A stretch of DNA of 64,000 nt from Sphingomonadales bacterium EhC05 (GTDB taxonomy: Bacteria > Pseudomonadota > Alphaproteobacteria > Sphingomonadales > Sphingomonadaceae), in NCBI GenBank assembly GCA_001650955.1, contig LXYP01000045.1, forward strand, positions 124,001-188,000, written 5' to 3'. Positions 7,619 through 16,342 of the stretch are shown one piece after another (position 1 is the stretch's first letter; each line of letters begins with the position of its first letter). A program made the position numbers and the translations under genes. The notes under the pieces are model-generated. The model had not been told where the DNA came from and searched no databases. It was given only the letters and a program-made list of their open reading frames with translations.

Positions 7619-9214
7619 GTGCCAAATGCGTCGTCGATTTCATTAAACGATCAGGGATTTCATAATAGTGCTGAACAGCATTGGAATCTCGGTACCGCAG
7701 CGTTGGTCGAAGCGGCCGTCTCTCGCGGTGAAGGCCATCTGGCCAAAGATGGCCCCTTGGTGGTCGAGACTGGCGCGCATACCGGGCGCTCCGCCAATGA
7801 CAAATTTATCGTTCGCGATGACGAAACCGAGAATTCGGTTTGGTGGGGCAAGACCAACAAGAGCATGACATCAGAGCAGTTCACCGCTTTGAAGGTCGAC
7901 TTTCTGGCTGCCCTGAAAGAAAAAGACACATTATTTGTGCAGGACCTATTTGGTGGTTCGCAGCCGGAACACCGCGTCAACGTCCGCGTGATCAATGAAA
8001 AAGCATGGCATAATCTTTTCATCCGGACGATGCTTGTACGTCCTGAAGCCGAAGAACTGGCCGGATTTGCACCAGAATATACGATTATCGATCTGCCGAG
8101 CTTCAAAGCCGATCCCGAACGTCATGGCTGCCGCAGTGAAACGGTTATTGCGGTCAACCTGACCGAGAAGCTGATCCTGATTGGCGGCACGGCTTATGCC
8201 GGCGAGATGAAAAAGTCGGTCTTTGGTCTGCTCAACTATCTCTTGCCACTCGATTCGGTGATGCCGATGCATTGTTCTTCGAACATCGGTCCAGAAGGCG
8301 ACACTGCAATTTTCTTCGGCCTGTCCGGTACGGGGAAAACCACGCTGTCGGCGGATGCCAGCCGGACGTTGATTGGCGATGATGAACATGGTTGGTCCGA
8401 TACCGCTGTCTTCAACTTTGAAGGCGGTTGCTACGCGAAAATGATTCGCCTTTCTGAAGAGGCCGAACCAGAAATATACGCCACCACCCGTCGTTTTGGT
8501 ACGGTGCTGGAAAATGTCGTGATGGACCCCGACACGCGCGAACTGGATTTTGACGATAACAGCAAGGCGGAAAACACCCGCGGCGCTTACCCCATTGATT
8601 TCATCCCCAATACGTCTGAAAAGAATATGGGTCCGGTTCCCAAGAATATCATCATGCTGACTGCGGATGCTTTTGGCGTTCTGCCTCCGATCTCCCGGCT
8701 GACCCCGGAACAGGCAATGTATCACTTCCTTTCCGGCTATACGGCGAAGGTTGCTGGCACCGAAATCGGTGTGACCGAGCCAGAAGCAACCTTCTCGACA
8801 TGTTTCGGTGCGCCGTTCATGCCACGTCATCCTTCGGTTTACGGAAACCTGCTGAAAGAGCGCATTGCAAAAGGCGGTGTGCGCTGCTGGCTGGTCAACA
8901 CCGGTTGGACCGGCGGCAAATATGGCGAAGGCAGCCGGATGCCGATCAAGGCGACCCGTGCCCTGCTCAATGCGGCACTGGACGGCAGCTTGAATGACGG
9001 AGAATTCCGCATCGATGAAAATTTCGGATTTGAAGTTCCCGTCACGGTTCCGGGTGTCGACAGCGCGATTCTCGACCCGCGTTCAACCTGGTCCGACGCC
9101 GCCGCTTATGACGAAACGGCTCAAAAATTGGTCAAACTGTTCATCGATAATTTCGAGCAATTTGCCGAACATGTGGACGCGAATGTCAGAGAAGCGGCGC
9201 CAACTGCGGCCTAA
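7619..9214 (+). CDS. pckA: Phosphoenolpyruvate carboxykinase (ATP)
   Basis: The 531-residue enzyme converts oxaloacetate plus ATP to phosphoenolpyruvate, the first step of gluconeogenesis. Key motifs are the substrate loop ([13 protein letters not shown]), the MHCSSNIG metal-ligand region, the P-loop [15 protein letters not shown], the LIGDDEHGW metal site, and [18 protein letters not shown]. The start is GTG at 7619, with AGGGGA six bases upstream. No later start keeps the conserved N-terminus. It stands alone, divergent from chvI. Regulation by ChvI is known in Agrobacterium and is inferred here from the arrangement. Confidence 0.97.
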   Translation: MPNASSISLNDQGFHNSAEQHWNLGTAALVEAAVSRGEGHLAKDGPLVVETGAHTGRSANDKFIVRDDETENSVWWGKTNKSMTSEQFTALKVDFLAALKEKDTLFVQDLFGGSQPEHRVNVRVINEKAWHNLFIRTMLVRPEAEELAGFAPEYTIIDLPSFKADPERHGCRSETVIAVNLTEKLILIGGTAYAGEMKKSVFGLLNYLLPLDSVMPMHCSSNIGPEGDTAIFFGLSGTGKTTLSADASRTLIGDDEHGWSDTAVFNFEGGCYAKMIRLSEEAEPEIYATTRRFGTVLENVVMDPDTRELDFDDNSKAENTRGAYPIDFIPNTSEKNMGPVPKNIIMLTADAFGVLPPISRLTPEQAMYHFLSGYTAKVAGTEIGVTEPEATFSTCFGAPFMPRHPSVYGNLLKERIAKGGVRCWLVNTGWTGGKYGEGSRMPIKATRALLNAALDGSLNDGEFRIDENFGFEVPVTVPGVDSAILDPRSTWSDAAAYDETAQKLVKLFIDNFEQFAEHVDANVREAAPTAA

Positions 9215-9332
9215 GCAAGGCTGATAGATAGCTATAGAGCTCAGATGGGATAGCTCCTGTCTGAGCATGAAATCGACATGCGTGAGATCTTTGTCTGACG
9301 CAAAATCGATCGTCCCGCGCACGCGCCCATTG

Positions 9333-9851
9333 CTAGCCAGATGCCGTACGGCTTCCGAATGCGTCATCGGAAATGGCGATATGGATGGACGCTGGCGAAA
9401 GTCCGTCGGCCTGATGTTGGTCCACCATATCAGTGAAAAACTCATATCCGAAAATCTTCCGCGCGGGCATCCAAGCGACAGCTTTTGCCTTGACCATCTC
9501 ACCGATGATTTGGCCCAGTTTAAAATTTATTTGATGGACGGCGGGCACGTCTTTGCCGTGCAGCAAGTTTTCGCTCAGGCTGATCGAGATATTCGGCAAA
9601 TTGCCGGTTTCCGGCGCGCAGAATATATATTCAAATCCCCTGCGGGATCGATCTGCGATATTTTCTCCTGTTCTCTGGTGGGCGATGACAAAAGTCATTC
9701 CGCTGAGGATCAATTCGATCAGTTCCAAGCCTTGATATTTGGCCTGGTTCACCATCAGTCCGTCATCCGAGAATCTATCGAACTGCAGATCATTCAGACT
9801 GAATTTGTCATCCAGTTCGGCGAAAATGAACAATGATGGCTCTGGATGCAC
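9333..9851 (-). pseudogene. Possible broken gene of unknown function
   Basis: A minus-strand frame from GTG (9851) encodes up to 172 residues of protein-like sequence (SLFIFAELDDKFSLNDLQF at the start, KAKAVAWMPARKIFGYEFF in the middle) and stops at TAG 9333-9335. Two signs suggest damage. The reading continues convincingly in another frame past the stop (ASNGRVRGTIDFASDKDL, toward about 9250). At the start, an in-frame TAA lies a few codons before the GTG, with a good ATG in a different frame nearby. I do not recognise a family. A functional short protein, or a frameshift from sequencing, remains possible. Confidence 0.4.
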
Positions 9852-10009
9852 AGACGGTTTCCGTTTCCATTATCTACAAGATCTTTGTTGCCATTATGTT
9901 CTCAATCATCGGATTTGCAATCGGAAAATCGCGACTATTGGATAATGACTTGAATTGAAGCGCTAAAAAGGCTTCTGTTCAAGCCGAACTCGCTGACGGA
10001 TAGAAAATC

Positions 10010-10213
10010 ATGGACGACTGGCTATTATCGATTTTAATGCTCGCTGGCGCTGCTCTGCTGGTCGGCGGCGTCTATATCTTGCGTAAAGGCACCAACAGGA
10101 AGCAGGGCCTGCTCATGCTCATCGCCGCAGCGGTGATGTTTGCGAATGTCGGAATCTGGCTGATCCCGGCGCCGCAAGCCAATGCGCCGGTCGAAAGCTC
10201 AAACAGCGATTAG
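10010..10213 (+). CDS. Small two-helix membrane protein
   Basis: This 67-residue product has two hydrophobic helices (LLSILMLAGAALLVGGVYIL and QGLLMLIAAAVMFANVGIWL) joined by a short basic loop (RKGTNRK), and a polar tail. By the positive-inside rule both ends would face the periplasm. It ends one base before the convergent hydrolase gene. I do not recognise a family. Coding is supported by the amphipathic layout and the compact fit between neighbours, but the function is unknown. Confidence 0.65.
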   Translation: MDDWLLSILMLAGAALLVGGVYILRKGTNRKQGLLMLIAAAVMFANVGIWLIPAPQANAPVESSNSD

Positions 10214-10214
10214 G

Positions 10215-10871
10215 CTATTTTATCGGTGAATCGGGCGCCAGTCGCATGTCGAGATAATTGTCGATCGAACCCATGAGCAGCTCCATCTCATTCTCATAAA
10301 AGTGATTCGCGCGGGGAATCTCGTCATGATGGATGGTGATATGTTTCTGGGTGCGGAGCTTGTCGACGAGCTTTTGGACGGCGCTTGGCGTGACAACTTC
10401 ATCATTGACGCCCTGAACGATGATCCCCGAGGAGGGGCAGGGGGCAAGAAAGTTGAAATCATACATGTTCGCGGGTGGTGACACCGAAATGAAACCGCGG
10501 ACTTCCGGGCGGCGCATCAACAATTGCATGCCGATCCAGGCACCAAAGCTGTAGCCCGCAATCCAGGTTGTTTGCGCTTCCGGATGAAAGCTCTGGACCC
10601 AATCAAGAGCCGCTGCGGCATCAGATAATTCGCCAATCCCATTGTCAAAAGTGCCCTGAGAGCGACCGACACCGCGAAAGTTGAACCGCAAAACCGCAAA
10701 TCCACGTTTGACGAACGTCTTGTACATCTCTTGCGTGATGCGATCATTCATCGTCCCGCCGGCTTGCGGATGGGGGTGCAGGATCATGGCAACAGGCGCA
10801 CGATCGCGAGGTGGAGGGCTGAAACGGCCCTCAAGCCGTCCTTCGGGTCCGGGAAAAATTACGTCTGGCAT
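10215..10871 (-). CDS. Alpha/beta hydrolase (COG2945-like)
   Basis: The 218-residue protein has an oxyanion HPHPQAGGTM motif (about 32-41), the nucleophile elbow GYSFGAW (Ser at about 107), an acid in the GVNDEVVTP segment and the catalytic His in RANHFYENE. It lacks a signal peptide, so it is cytoplasmic. Proteins of this group are generic serine hydrolases with unknown substrates. It lies next to, and divergent from, the cysteine desulfurase operon, an order I recall as common in sphingomonads, though no functional link is established. Confidence 0.85.
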   Translation of the reverse strand: MPDVIFPGPEGRLEGRFSPPPRDRAPVAMILHPHPQAGGTMNDRITQEMYKTFVKRGFAVLRFNFRGVGRSQGTFDNGIGELSDAAAALDWVQSFHPEAQTTWIAGYSFGAWIGMQLLMRRPEVRGFISVSPPANMYDFNFLAPCPSSGIIVQGVNDEVVTPSAVQKLVDKLRTQKHITIHHDEIPRANHFYENEMELLMGSIDNYLDMRLAPDSPIK

Positions 10872-11019
10872 GGATTTTTCAATTCTGTGATCAAGATTTC
10901 TATTCGCACGGCGTCAAAAGTAGAATAGCTTTTGCGCTGAATGTAGCGTCTATATAGAGAGGCTTTGTAAATTCGCAACTCAATCCCGCAACCGCTAGCA
11001 AAGGTGCTCATGCGCACAT

Positions 11020-12093
11020 ATGACTGATCAGAAGCGTATATATCTCGATTATGCGGCCACCACACCGATATTGGATGCGGCAAAGGCGGCCTGTTCGGAA
11101 GGTTTTGACCTCTGGGCCAATCCGTCTTCGCCCCATCAGGATGGTCGTGCGGCGCAATCGATACTTGAAAATGCGCGCAAGCGTTTCAAAACGGCAATTG
11201 GCTGGGACGGGGAAGTGATCTTCACAAGCGGCGCCTCGGAGGCGATTGCGATCGCGCTGGGCCAATCGAAACCGGGATTGCAATATATTTCACCGGTCGA
11301 ACATGATGTGGTTTTGCGATTTGGGCGCAATGCCAAGATCTTGCCGGTCGATAGCAAAGGCCAGGTTGTGCCTGCAAACCTCAACCATTTGCTGAAAGGT
11401 GCAGATCAACAGGCGCTGATCGTCATTCAGTCGGTCAATAATGAAACCGGCGTGATTCAGGATCTGGCGGCCTTGTCAAAAGTGGTCCGCGATCGTGGGC
11501 ATATATTGCTCGCCGATTGCGCCCAGTCGGCGGGAAAAATGCCGCTGCCGGATGCCGATATGATCATTGTCGCTGGGCATAAATTTGGCGGACCTCCTGG
11601 CATTGGCGCGCTGCTGATCAAAGATCTGAAACTGCTCAACGCCCGGGGTGGCCAGGAGCAGGGCTATCGCTCGGGCACGCAGAATCTGCCTTATATCATG
11701 GCGATGACCGCTGCGCTCGAGGCCCCGGCCAACTGGGCTGGACGAGCGGCCGAGCTACGCAAGCATCTCGATGATGCGATCAAGAAAGAGGGGGGCGCGG
11801 TGGTTGCCGAAAACGCCCCGCGCATCGCGACCATCGCCAGCTATCATATGCCAGGCGTCGCCGCGAATACCCAGCTGATCAAATTTGATATGGCCGGTTT
11901 CTCGGTCTCGGCGGGCAGCGCCTGCTCCTCCGGTACGTTGAAAACCAGCCATGTGCTCGAAGCCATGGGCGTCGAACCCAAGATTGCCAGCGAAGTCATC
12001 CGGGTGAGCATCGGTCGCGATACGACCCGAACCCATATCTATGCTTTCATCGAGAAATGGAAGTCGATTTTCACTGAAGCACGGCGGGCCTGA
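11020..12093 (+). CDS. Cysteine desulfurase family protein (first of a pair)
   Basis: This 357-residue PLP enzyme of aminotransferase class V has the N-terminal IYLDYAATTP motif, the PLP lysine in VAGHKFGGPPGIGAL, and the active-site cysteine in SAGSACSSGTLKTSHVLEAMG. It is NifS/IscS-like and takes sulfur from cysteine. It starts the operon that continues with a second desulfurase and a 2Fe-2S ferredoxin, suggesting a role in Fe-S cluster or thio-cofactor sulfur supply. The protein is shorter than IscS (about 404) and has somewhat divergent middle motifs. Whether the two paralogues form a heterodimer is unknown. Confidence 0.9.
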   Translation: MTDQKRIYLDYAATTPILDAAKAACSEGFDLWANPSSPHQDGRAAQSILENARKRFKTAIGWDGEVIFTSGASEAIAIALGQSKPGLQYISPVEHDVVLRFGRNAKILPVDSKGQVVPANLNHLLKGADQQALIVIQSVNNETGVIQDLAALSKVVRDRGHILLADCAQSAGKMPLPDADMIIVAGHKFGGPPGIGALLIKDLKLLNARGGQEQGYRSGTQNLPYIMAMTAALEAPANWAGRAAELRKHLDDAIKKEGGAVVAENAPRIATIASYHMPGVAANTQLIKFDMAGFSVSAGSACSSGTLKTSHVLEAMGVEPKIASEVIRVSIGRDTTRTHIYAFIEKWKSIFTEARRA

Positions 12094-12096
12094 CCC

Positions 12097-13212
12097 ATCC
12101 GGAAACTCCCGATCTATCTCGATAATCAGGCAACAACCCCGGTGGCCCCCGAGGTGTTTGACACGATGGTGCCCTGGATGCGTGATCATTATGGAAACCC
12201 GCACAGCTCGCACATTCTGGGAAGACAAGCAGCGGCGGCAGTTGAAGTGGCTCGCGAACAGGTCGCGGCGCTATTGCCTGCAGCTGGCCGGGTGCTGTTT
12301 ACCGGCAGCGCGACCGAAGCGATCAATCTCGCTTTCGGGACAGTTCAGAAGATGCGTCAGCAGGCGCGCGACCAGATCATCGTGCTGGATAGCGAACATG
12401 CTGCCGTTCGCGATACGGCGCTTTGGTATCAAAGGCAGGGGTTTGAACTGGTCTTGCAGCCGGTCGAGTCCGATGGCCTGGTGTCTCTGGAGGCGTTGGA
12501 GGCGGCTATCGGGCCAAGAACCGCGCTTGTTGGATCGATGCTGGTCAACAATGAGATCGGGGTTATCCAGCCTGTTGAAGCGATTGCCGCATTGGCTGAT
12601 CAATCTGGCGCGCTGATGCTTTGCGATGCGGTTCAGGGCTTTGGTCGGCTCGATATCCCCGGTCATGTCGATATGATCGCGCTCTCGGGGCATAAGATTT
12701 ATGGACCCAAGGCGATTGGCGCGCTGTGGGTGCGCGATGGCGTTGAACTGCCCGCATTGATTCACGGTGGCGGACAGGAGCAAGGCATCCGGTCGGGCAC
12801 TTTGTCGCCTGCTTTGTGCGTTGGCTTGGGCAAGGCGGCCGCTCTTTGTGCGGAGCGCATGGATGCGGATCATGCGCATATCGCAAATCTGGCTGTCAAG
12901 GCGCGTTCACTGTTCAGCGACTGGACGATCAATGGCGCGCGCGATCAGCGATATGCCGGCAATCTCAATATCCGGCGCGATGGTCTCGATGTCGGACGGC
13001 TGATGTCTGACGTGCGGGGCGTGGCTTTTTCCGCCGGATCGGCTTGCGCCAGCGGGTCCGGACGGCCCAGTCATGTGCTCGCCGCACTGGGGCTGGACGC
13101 GAAGCAGATTAAATCCTCTATCCGTCTGGGATTTGGGCGTTACAATAGTCTGGAAGAAGTTGAACAGGCGGCTTGTCTGATCAACGATGCAGCGGAGAAA
13201 CAGTTGAGATGA
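12097..13212 (+). CDS. Second cysteine desulfurase, start codon unusual
   Basis: About 371 residues, IscS/NifS-like: N-terminal RKLPIYLDNQATTPVAPEVF, PLP lysine in LSGHKIYGPKAIGAL, active-site cysteine in FSAGSACASGSGRPSHVLAALG. It is in the same reading frame as the first desulfurase, separated only by the TGA at 12091-12093. No ATG, GTG or TTG lies between that stop and the conserved IYLD..ATTP motif. The first ordinary candidate, GTG 12142, would delete that motif. An ATC at 12097 sits where family members have methionine, so I mark the start there. Read-through of TGA or an ATC start are the alternatives. It overlaps the ferredoxin gene by four bases. Confidence 0.85.
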   Translation: MRKLPIYLDNQATTPVAPEVFDTMVPWMRDHYGNPHSSHILGRQAAAAVEVAREQVAALLPAAGRVLFTGSATEAINLAFGTVQKMRQQARDQIIVLDSEHAAVRDTALWYQRQGFELVLQPVESDGLVSLEALEAAIGPRTALVGSMLVNNEIGVIQPVEAIAALADQSGALMLCDAVQGFGRLDIPGHVDMIALSGHKIYGPKAIGALWVRDGVELPALIHGGGQEQGIRSGTLSPALCVGLGKAAALCAERMDADHAHIANLAVKARSLFSDWTINGARDQRYAGNLNIRRDGLDVGRLMSDVRGVAFSAGSACASGSGRPSHVLAALGLDAKQIKSSIRLGFGRYNSLEEVEQAACLINDAAEKQLR

Positions 13213-13550
13213 CTCAGGTCATAGTGAATTTTGTCAGCGCAGGCGGCGATACAACCGTGACGGCGACGGCAGCAGAAGGCGATTGCCTGCTGACCGTCGC
13301 GCAAATCCATGATCAGCCGCTCGAAGGTACGTGTGAGGGACAGATGGCCTGCTCGACCTGTCATGTGATCGTCGATGCTGACGATTTCGCCAAACTGCCG
13401 GAAGCAACCGAGATGGAAGAAGATATGCTCGATCTCGCAGCTGGCGCGCGCCGCACCAGCCGGCTGTCCTGTCAGATCACGCTGACCGCCGCGCTTGATG
13501 GTCTGACCGTCCATATCCCCTCCGAAAGCCACAATATGCAGGGCATATAG
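13209..13550 (+). CDS. fdx: 2Fe-2S ferredoxin (adrenodoxin/Isc type)
   Basis: The 113-residue protein has the plant/adrenodoxin-type cluster motif C-x5-C-x2-C (CEGQMACSTC) and a fourth Cys in SRLSCQI, with the helix EMEEDMLDLA that binds partners. It starts at ATG 13209, overlapping the desulfurase stop as ATGA; a longer reading from 13173 lies within the desulfurase gene. Such ferredoxins supply electrons for Fe-S cluster assembly or to cytochrome P450 enzymes. Coupling to two desulfurases favours the first role. It is followed after five bases by a beta-lactamase gene. Confidence 0.93.
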   Translation: MTQVIVNFVSAGGDTTVTATAAEGDCLLTVAQIHDQPLEGTCEGQMACSTCHVIVDADDFAKLPEATEMEEDMLDLAAGARRTSRLSCQITLTAALDGLTVHIPSESHNMQGI

Positions 13551-13555
13551 CAAGG

Positions 13556-14476
13556 ATGCTAGGACGCCGGGAATTCATGCTGTCAACGGGCCTGTTGCTG
13601 GTCAGTGGCTGCGTCGCAAAGTCGCAAAGCGGAGATCAGGGCGCGCCAGAATCTGCGCTATCAGGTGTTTCGGAAATTGCAGAGATCGAGCAGAATATCG
13701 GCGGGCGACTGGGTGTCGGCTTGATCGACGGAGAGGGCGCGCTGATCCTGGCGCACCGGGGTGATGAACGCTTTGCCCTATGTTCCACTTTTAAAGCGGC
13801 TTTGGCATCGGTGCTGTTCGCGGCCCATGCAGCCGGCACGGTCGATATGTTCGCAAAATTTGCCCTCAAGCCGGCGGACCGTGTCCCATATATGCCATTT
13901 GTCGACAAGAAGCTCGCCGCCAAAGAACCAGTGTCATTGCATCAGCTTGCTGGCGCGGCGGTCATGACCAGCGACAATGCTGCGGCCAATCTGATCCTCA
14001 AAGCGACTGGTGGTCCGGCCGAATTCACCCGGTTTGTTCGAGCGCAGGGTGACGACGTCACCCGCTTGGATCGGATCGAGCCTGAATTGAACGAAAATGC
14101 CATCGGCGATCCGCGCGACACAACCAGTCCGGTTGCGATGGCCCGGCTGATCAAAAAGCTTGCGCTCGATGACGCCGCTCTGGACATCGACAAATTGACT
14201 CTGCAAAATTGGATGAAGGCCAGTAAAACCGGCGCGTCCCGTATCCGGGCGGGGCTGCCCAAAGGCTGGCCGGTGGGTAATAAGACCGGTACTGCCGCGG
14301 GCGGTATCGCCCGCAATGATATTGCGATCATCTGGCCCGCAACTCCCGAATATGCAGCGAAACCGGTGACTTTGACCGTCTATGTCGATCGTCCCATGGC
14401 ACCGCCCGAGGAGGTTGATGCAGCGATGGCGGACGTTGCGCGGATCGCGGCACGCCTCATTTCGTCGTCGCGCTAG
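13556..14476 (+). CDS. bla: Class A beta-lactamase, predicted Tat-exported lipoprotein
   Basis: The 306-residue protein keeps every class A hallmark: STFK (Ser77 and Lys80 in my count), SDN (139-141), the omega-loop glutamate in EPELNEN, and KTG in VGNKTGTAAGG. It should therefore hydrolyse penicillins or cephalosporins; the spectrum cannot be inferred. The N-terminus has a twin-arginine motif (RREFM) followed by a lipobox (LLVSGC, Cys19), so the enzyme is probably exported folded and lipid-anchored. It begins five bases after the ferredoxin stop and is probably co-transcribed with the desulfurase operon. No LysR-type regulator is adjacent, so it is likely constitutive and chromosomal. Confidence 0.92.
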   Translation: MLGRREFMLSTGLLLVSGCVAKSQSGDQGAPESALSGVSEIAEIEQNIGGRLGVGLIDGEGALILAHRGDERFALCSTFKAALASVLFAAHAAGTVDMFAKFALKPADRVPYMPFVDKKLAAKEPVSLHQLAGAAVMTSDNAAANLILKATGGPAEFTRFVRAQGDDVTRLDRIEPELNENAIGDPRDTTSPVAMARLIKKLALDDAALDIDKLTLQNWMKASKTGASRIRAGLPKGWPVGNKTGTAAGGIARNDIAIIWPATPEYAAKPVTLTVYVDRPMAPPEEVDAAMADVARIAARLISSSR

Positions 14477-14497
14477 CTTTCCCGTGAAACTCCGCAC

Positions 14498-14526
14498 TTG
14501 AATTACGCGTGGCTTCTCGCCATATG
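14498..14526 (+). promoter_or_regulatory. Candidate promoter of the SRP RNA gene
   Basis: TTGAAT (14498-14503) and CATATG (14521-14526) are 17 bases apart and place a transcription start near 14533, which agrees with the expected 5' end of the RNA. The -10 element is weak. Selected by eye. Confidence 0.4.
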
Positions 14527-14532
14527 CGCCTC

Positions 14533-14621
14533 GGGAGTCGGGTGGACGTAGTGTTCGCCAACCCGGTCAGATCCGGAAGGAAGCAGCCGTAACGATTTTT
14601 CTGCGGGTCGCCCGGCTTCTA
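14533..14621 (+). ncRNA. ffs: Signal recognition particle RNA, small bacterial (4.5S) type
   Basis: The sequence contains the nearly invariant SRP core: CCGGTCAGATCCGGAAGG (14563-14580) with the GGAA tetraloop, followed by AAGCAGCCGTAACG. The flanks GGGAGTCGGGTG and CGCCCGGCTTC can pair to close the long hairpin. It works with Ffh to target membrane proteins co-translationally. Ends are approximate within a few bases. In many alphaproteobacteria this gene is directly upstream of dnaX; here a minus-strand gene of 1.6 kb lies between them. Confidence 0.9.
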
Positions 14622-14657
14622 CTCAAAAAATTGCAAGACATTTTCGCAGACGATGGA

Positions 14658-16289
14658 CTATTCCACCAGCGAATCTGTCGAGACATGGACCTCGATCCTG
14701 TCGCCGTCATTCAATGGCGTAACCGCGCGACCAAACCAGACATATTTGTCGGATGGCTTAGCGAGAATATTGCCATATTTTTGAGCCGCCGCCTGCGGAT
14801 CATATCCCATCCAGGCCAGGGTTGACGGAAATATCTGGCTCGCACTGCGATTTGATGTGATCGAAGCTGGAAATTCGCGCGTAATATATTCCGGCAGAAA
14901 GGCGATGAGCGGGATCGAGAATTCTTCTTTTTCAGGATTTGTCGAACAATGTGGCATCACATTTTCCGCGATTTTTTGTCCATGATCAGATGTGTAGACG
15001 ATCGCCACTTTCTCGCGATCGACACCGTCGAGCAAGGCGTCGAAAAATCCTTTCTTAGAATAGGAAATTGCCGCTTCATATTGCTTGCCCAATGGGGCAT
15101 CTTCCGGGACGGAGCCGGCAGGATAATGGTCGCGATATTGGAAGTGAACGCCGCGCAGGACCGTATAGATATATTCCTTGTCCGCGGTTTTCAGGCGCGC
15201 ATTCAGCTGGTTTGCAATTTTGAGATCGGTTTCCATCCCGGCTGCTGCCGAATGGATTTCGTCGATCAATGCCAGCTCTGGTGGCAGCAAGAGATTTTGC
15301 GGTGGGCCGGAGACCTGTCCGTCGATCAATATTGTACGATAGCCTGCCTGTTTCGCATATCCCCAGATCGACGGCGTCTTGCGCAAGTCGGTATCTGGAT
15401 TGACGTTCATCACATCGACACCCGAGCGCATCGCAACATGGGCAGGTGAACTGCAGTTTGCCAAAGCGGCGACATTGCCGAAATCAATCGGCTCGAAACG
15501 CTCTATGTCGGGCGTTATCAGCTTCGAAAAAGCATCATGATTGACGCTCTCATCGACAATAATGACGATCTTTTCGATCGAATCCTGTGCATTTTCCGGA
15601 ACCAGTTCAACCGCGCCTCTTGCAGGCGGCGGCGGGACGGTGAGAGTCTCAATCGCAAATCCATAGATATTGCGTTCGGCGGCTTTCGGGCCGGGTGCTC
15701 CCAGACTGAAAGCAAGCGATGGCAATAATAGGCCGGTCAAAATGACGATCATCGGAATGGGAGCGCTCATCCGGCCCGGATTTTGTGCAAAGACCGACTG
15801 AAAGACCATTCTGCAACCCGCGAATGATGCGAGGGCTAGCAGCACCTTTGCCAGTCCAATGGCTGCCGGAAGGGTGAATTCGCCCGCCGCATTTCCGGCC
15901 TGCCGCGCTTCGGTGAGCAGCCAGTTGAATCGCGGAAGGTCGATGATATCGCTGAGGATCTGACTGAAGATCACGTTGATCGTTGCTGATATGCCAATCA
16001 GCGTCAAAGCAAGCCAGAAAAGCCGTTTGGGCAGGAAAATCAGGCCGACGAGCAGCGCGATGGCCTGCAATCCCATGGCGACCAAGGCGATTATCGCGCT
16101 GTGATAATCATTGGCGGCCGCGCGATAGAGGATCGACTGGACGAGGATCTGCTGGTTGATCAGCAGATATCCGGCGCAGAAAAGAGCAAAGCTCAAGCCC
16201 ATATAGAGTAGATTTTGTCGCAAGCCTGCCAATCCCCGTAAAATAGGGGTTTTACGAAAGTTTCCTTTATTTTTGGTTAGAATATCCAA
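14658..16289 (-). CDS. Inner-membrane alkaline-phosphatase-fold protein (sulfatase/phosphoethanolamine-transferase-like)
   Basis: This 543-residue protein has about five hydrophobic segments in its first 210 residues and then a large periplasmic alkaline-phosphatase-superfamily domain. Visible motifs are the metal-binding acid in IVIIVDESVNHDAFSK, a candidate nucleophile Ser/Thr region (ALANCSSPAHVAMRSG), and metal ligands in VYTSDHGQKIAENVMPHC. The layout is that of EptA-like transferases and LtaS-like sulfatases, which modify lipid A or other envelope glycans. The nucleophile region is divergent, so activity is uncertain. It is convergent with ffs and divergent from dnaX, with its own promoter between 16290 and 16342. 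Confidence 0.8.
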   Translation of the reverse strand: MDILTKNKGNFRKTPILRGLAGLRQNLLYMGLSFALFCAGYLLINQQILVQSILYRAAANDYHSAIIALVAMGLQAIALLVGLIFLPKRLFWLALTLIGISATINVIFSQILSDIIDLPRFNWLLTEARQAGNAAGEFTLPAAIGLAKVLLALASFAGCRMVFQSVFAQNPGRMSAPIPMIVILTGLLLPSLAFSLGAPGPKAAERNIYGFAIETLTVPPPPARGAVELVPENAQDSIEKIVIIVDESVNHDAFSKLITPDIERFEPIDFGNVAALANCSSPAHVAMRSGVDVMNVNPDTDLRKTPSIWGYAKQAGYRTILIDGQVSGPPQNLLLPPELALIDEIHSAAAGMETDLKIANQLNARLKTADKEYIYTVLRGVHFQYRDHYPAGSVPEDAPLGKQYEAAISYSKKGFFDALLDGVDREKVAIVYTSDHGQKIAENVMPHCSTNPEKEEFSIPLIAFLPEYITREFPASITSNRSASQIFPSTLAWMGYDPQAAAQKYGNILAKPSDKYVWFGRAVTPLNDGDRIEVHVSTDSLVE

Positions 16290-16342
16290 AGCTAGTTTTT
16301 AGGCTTCGACAAGCCGGTGCGGGTCGCCTAAACTCGATTTTC

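Noticed and set aside
7946-8830. Long minus-strand frame opposite pckA
   Set aside because: It is fully inside pckA and shows no recognisable motifs.
9239-9266. Hairpin after pckA (GCTCAGA with TCTGAGC)
   Set aside because: The 14-base loop and lack of a T-run make it too weak to call a terminator.
9267-9836. Plus-strand frame opposite the possible broken gene
   Set aside because: Its residues look less protein-like than the minus-strand reading, and it has no ribosome binding site. I cannot exclude it completely.
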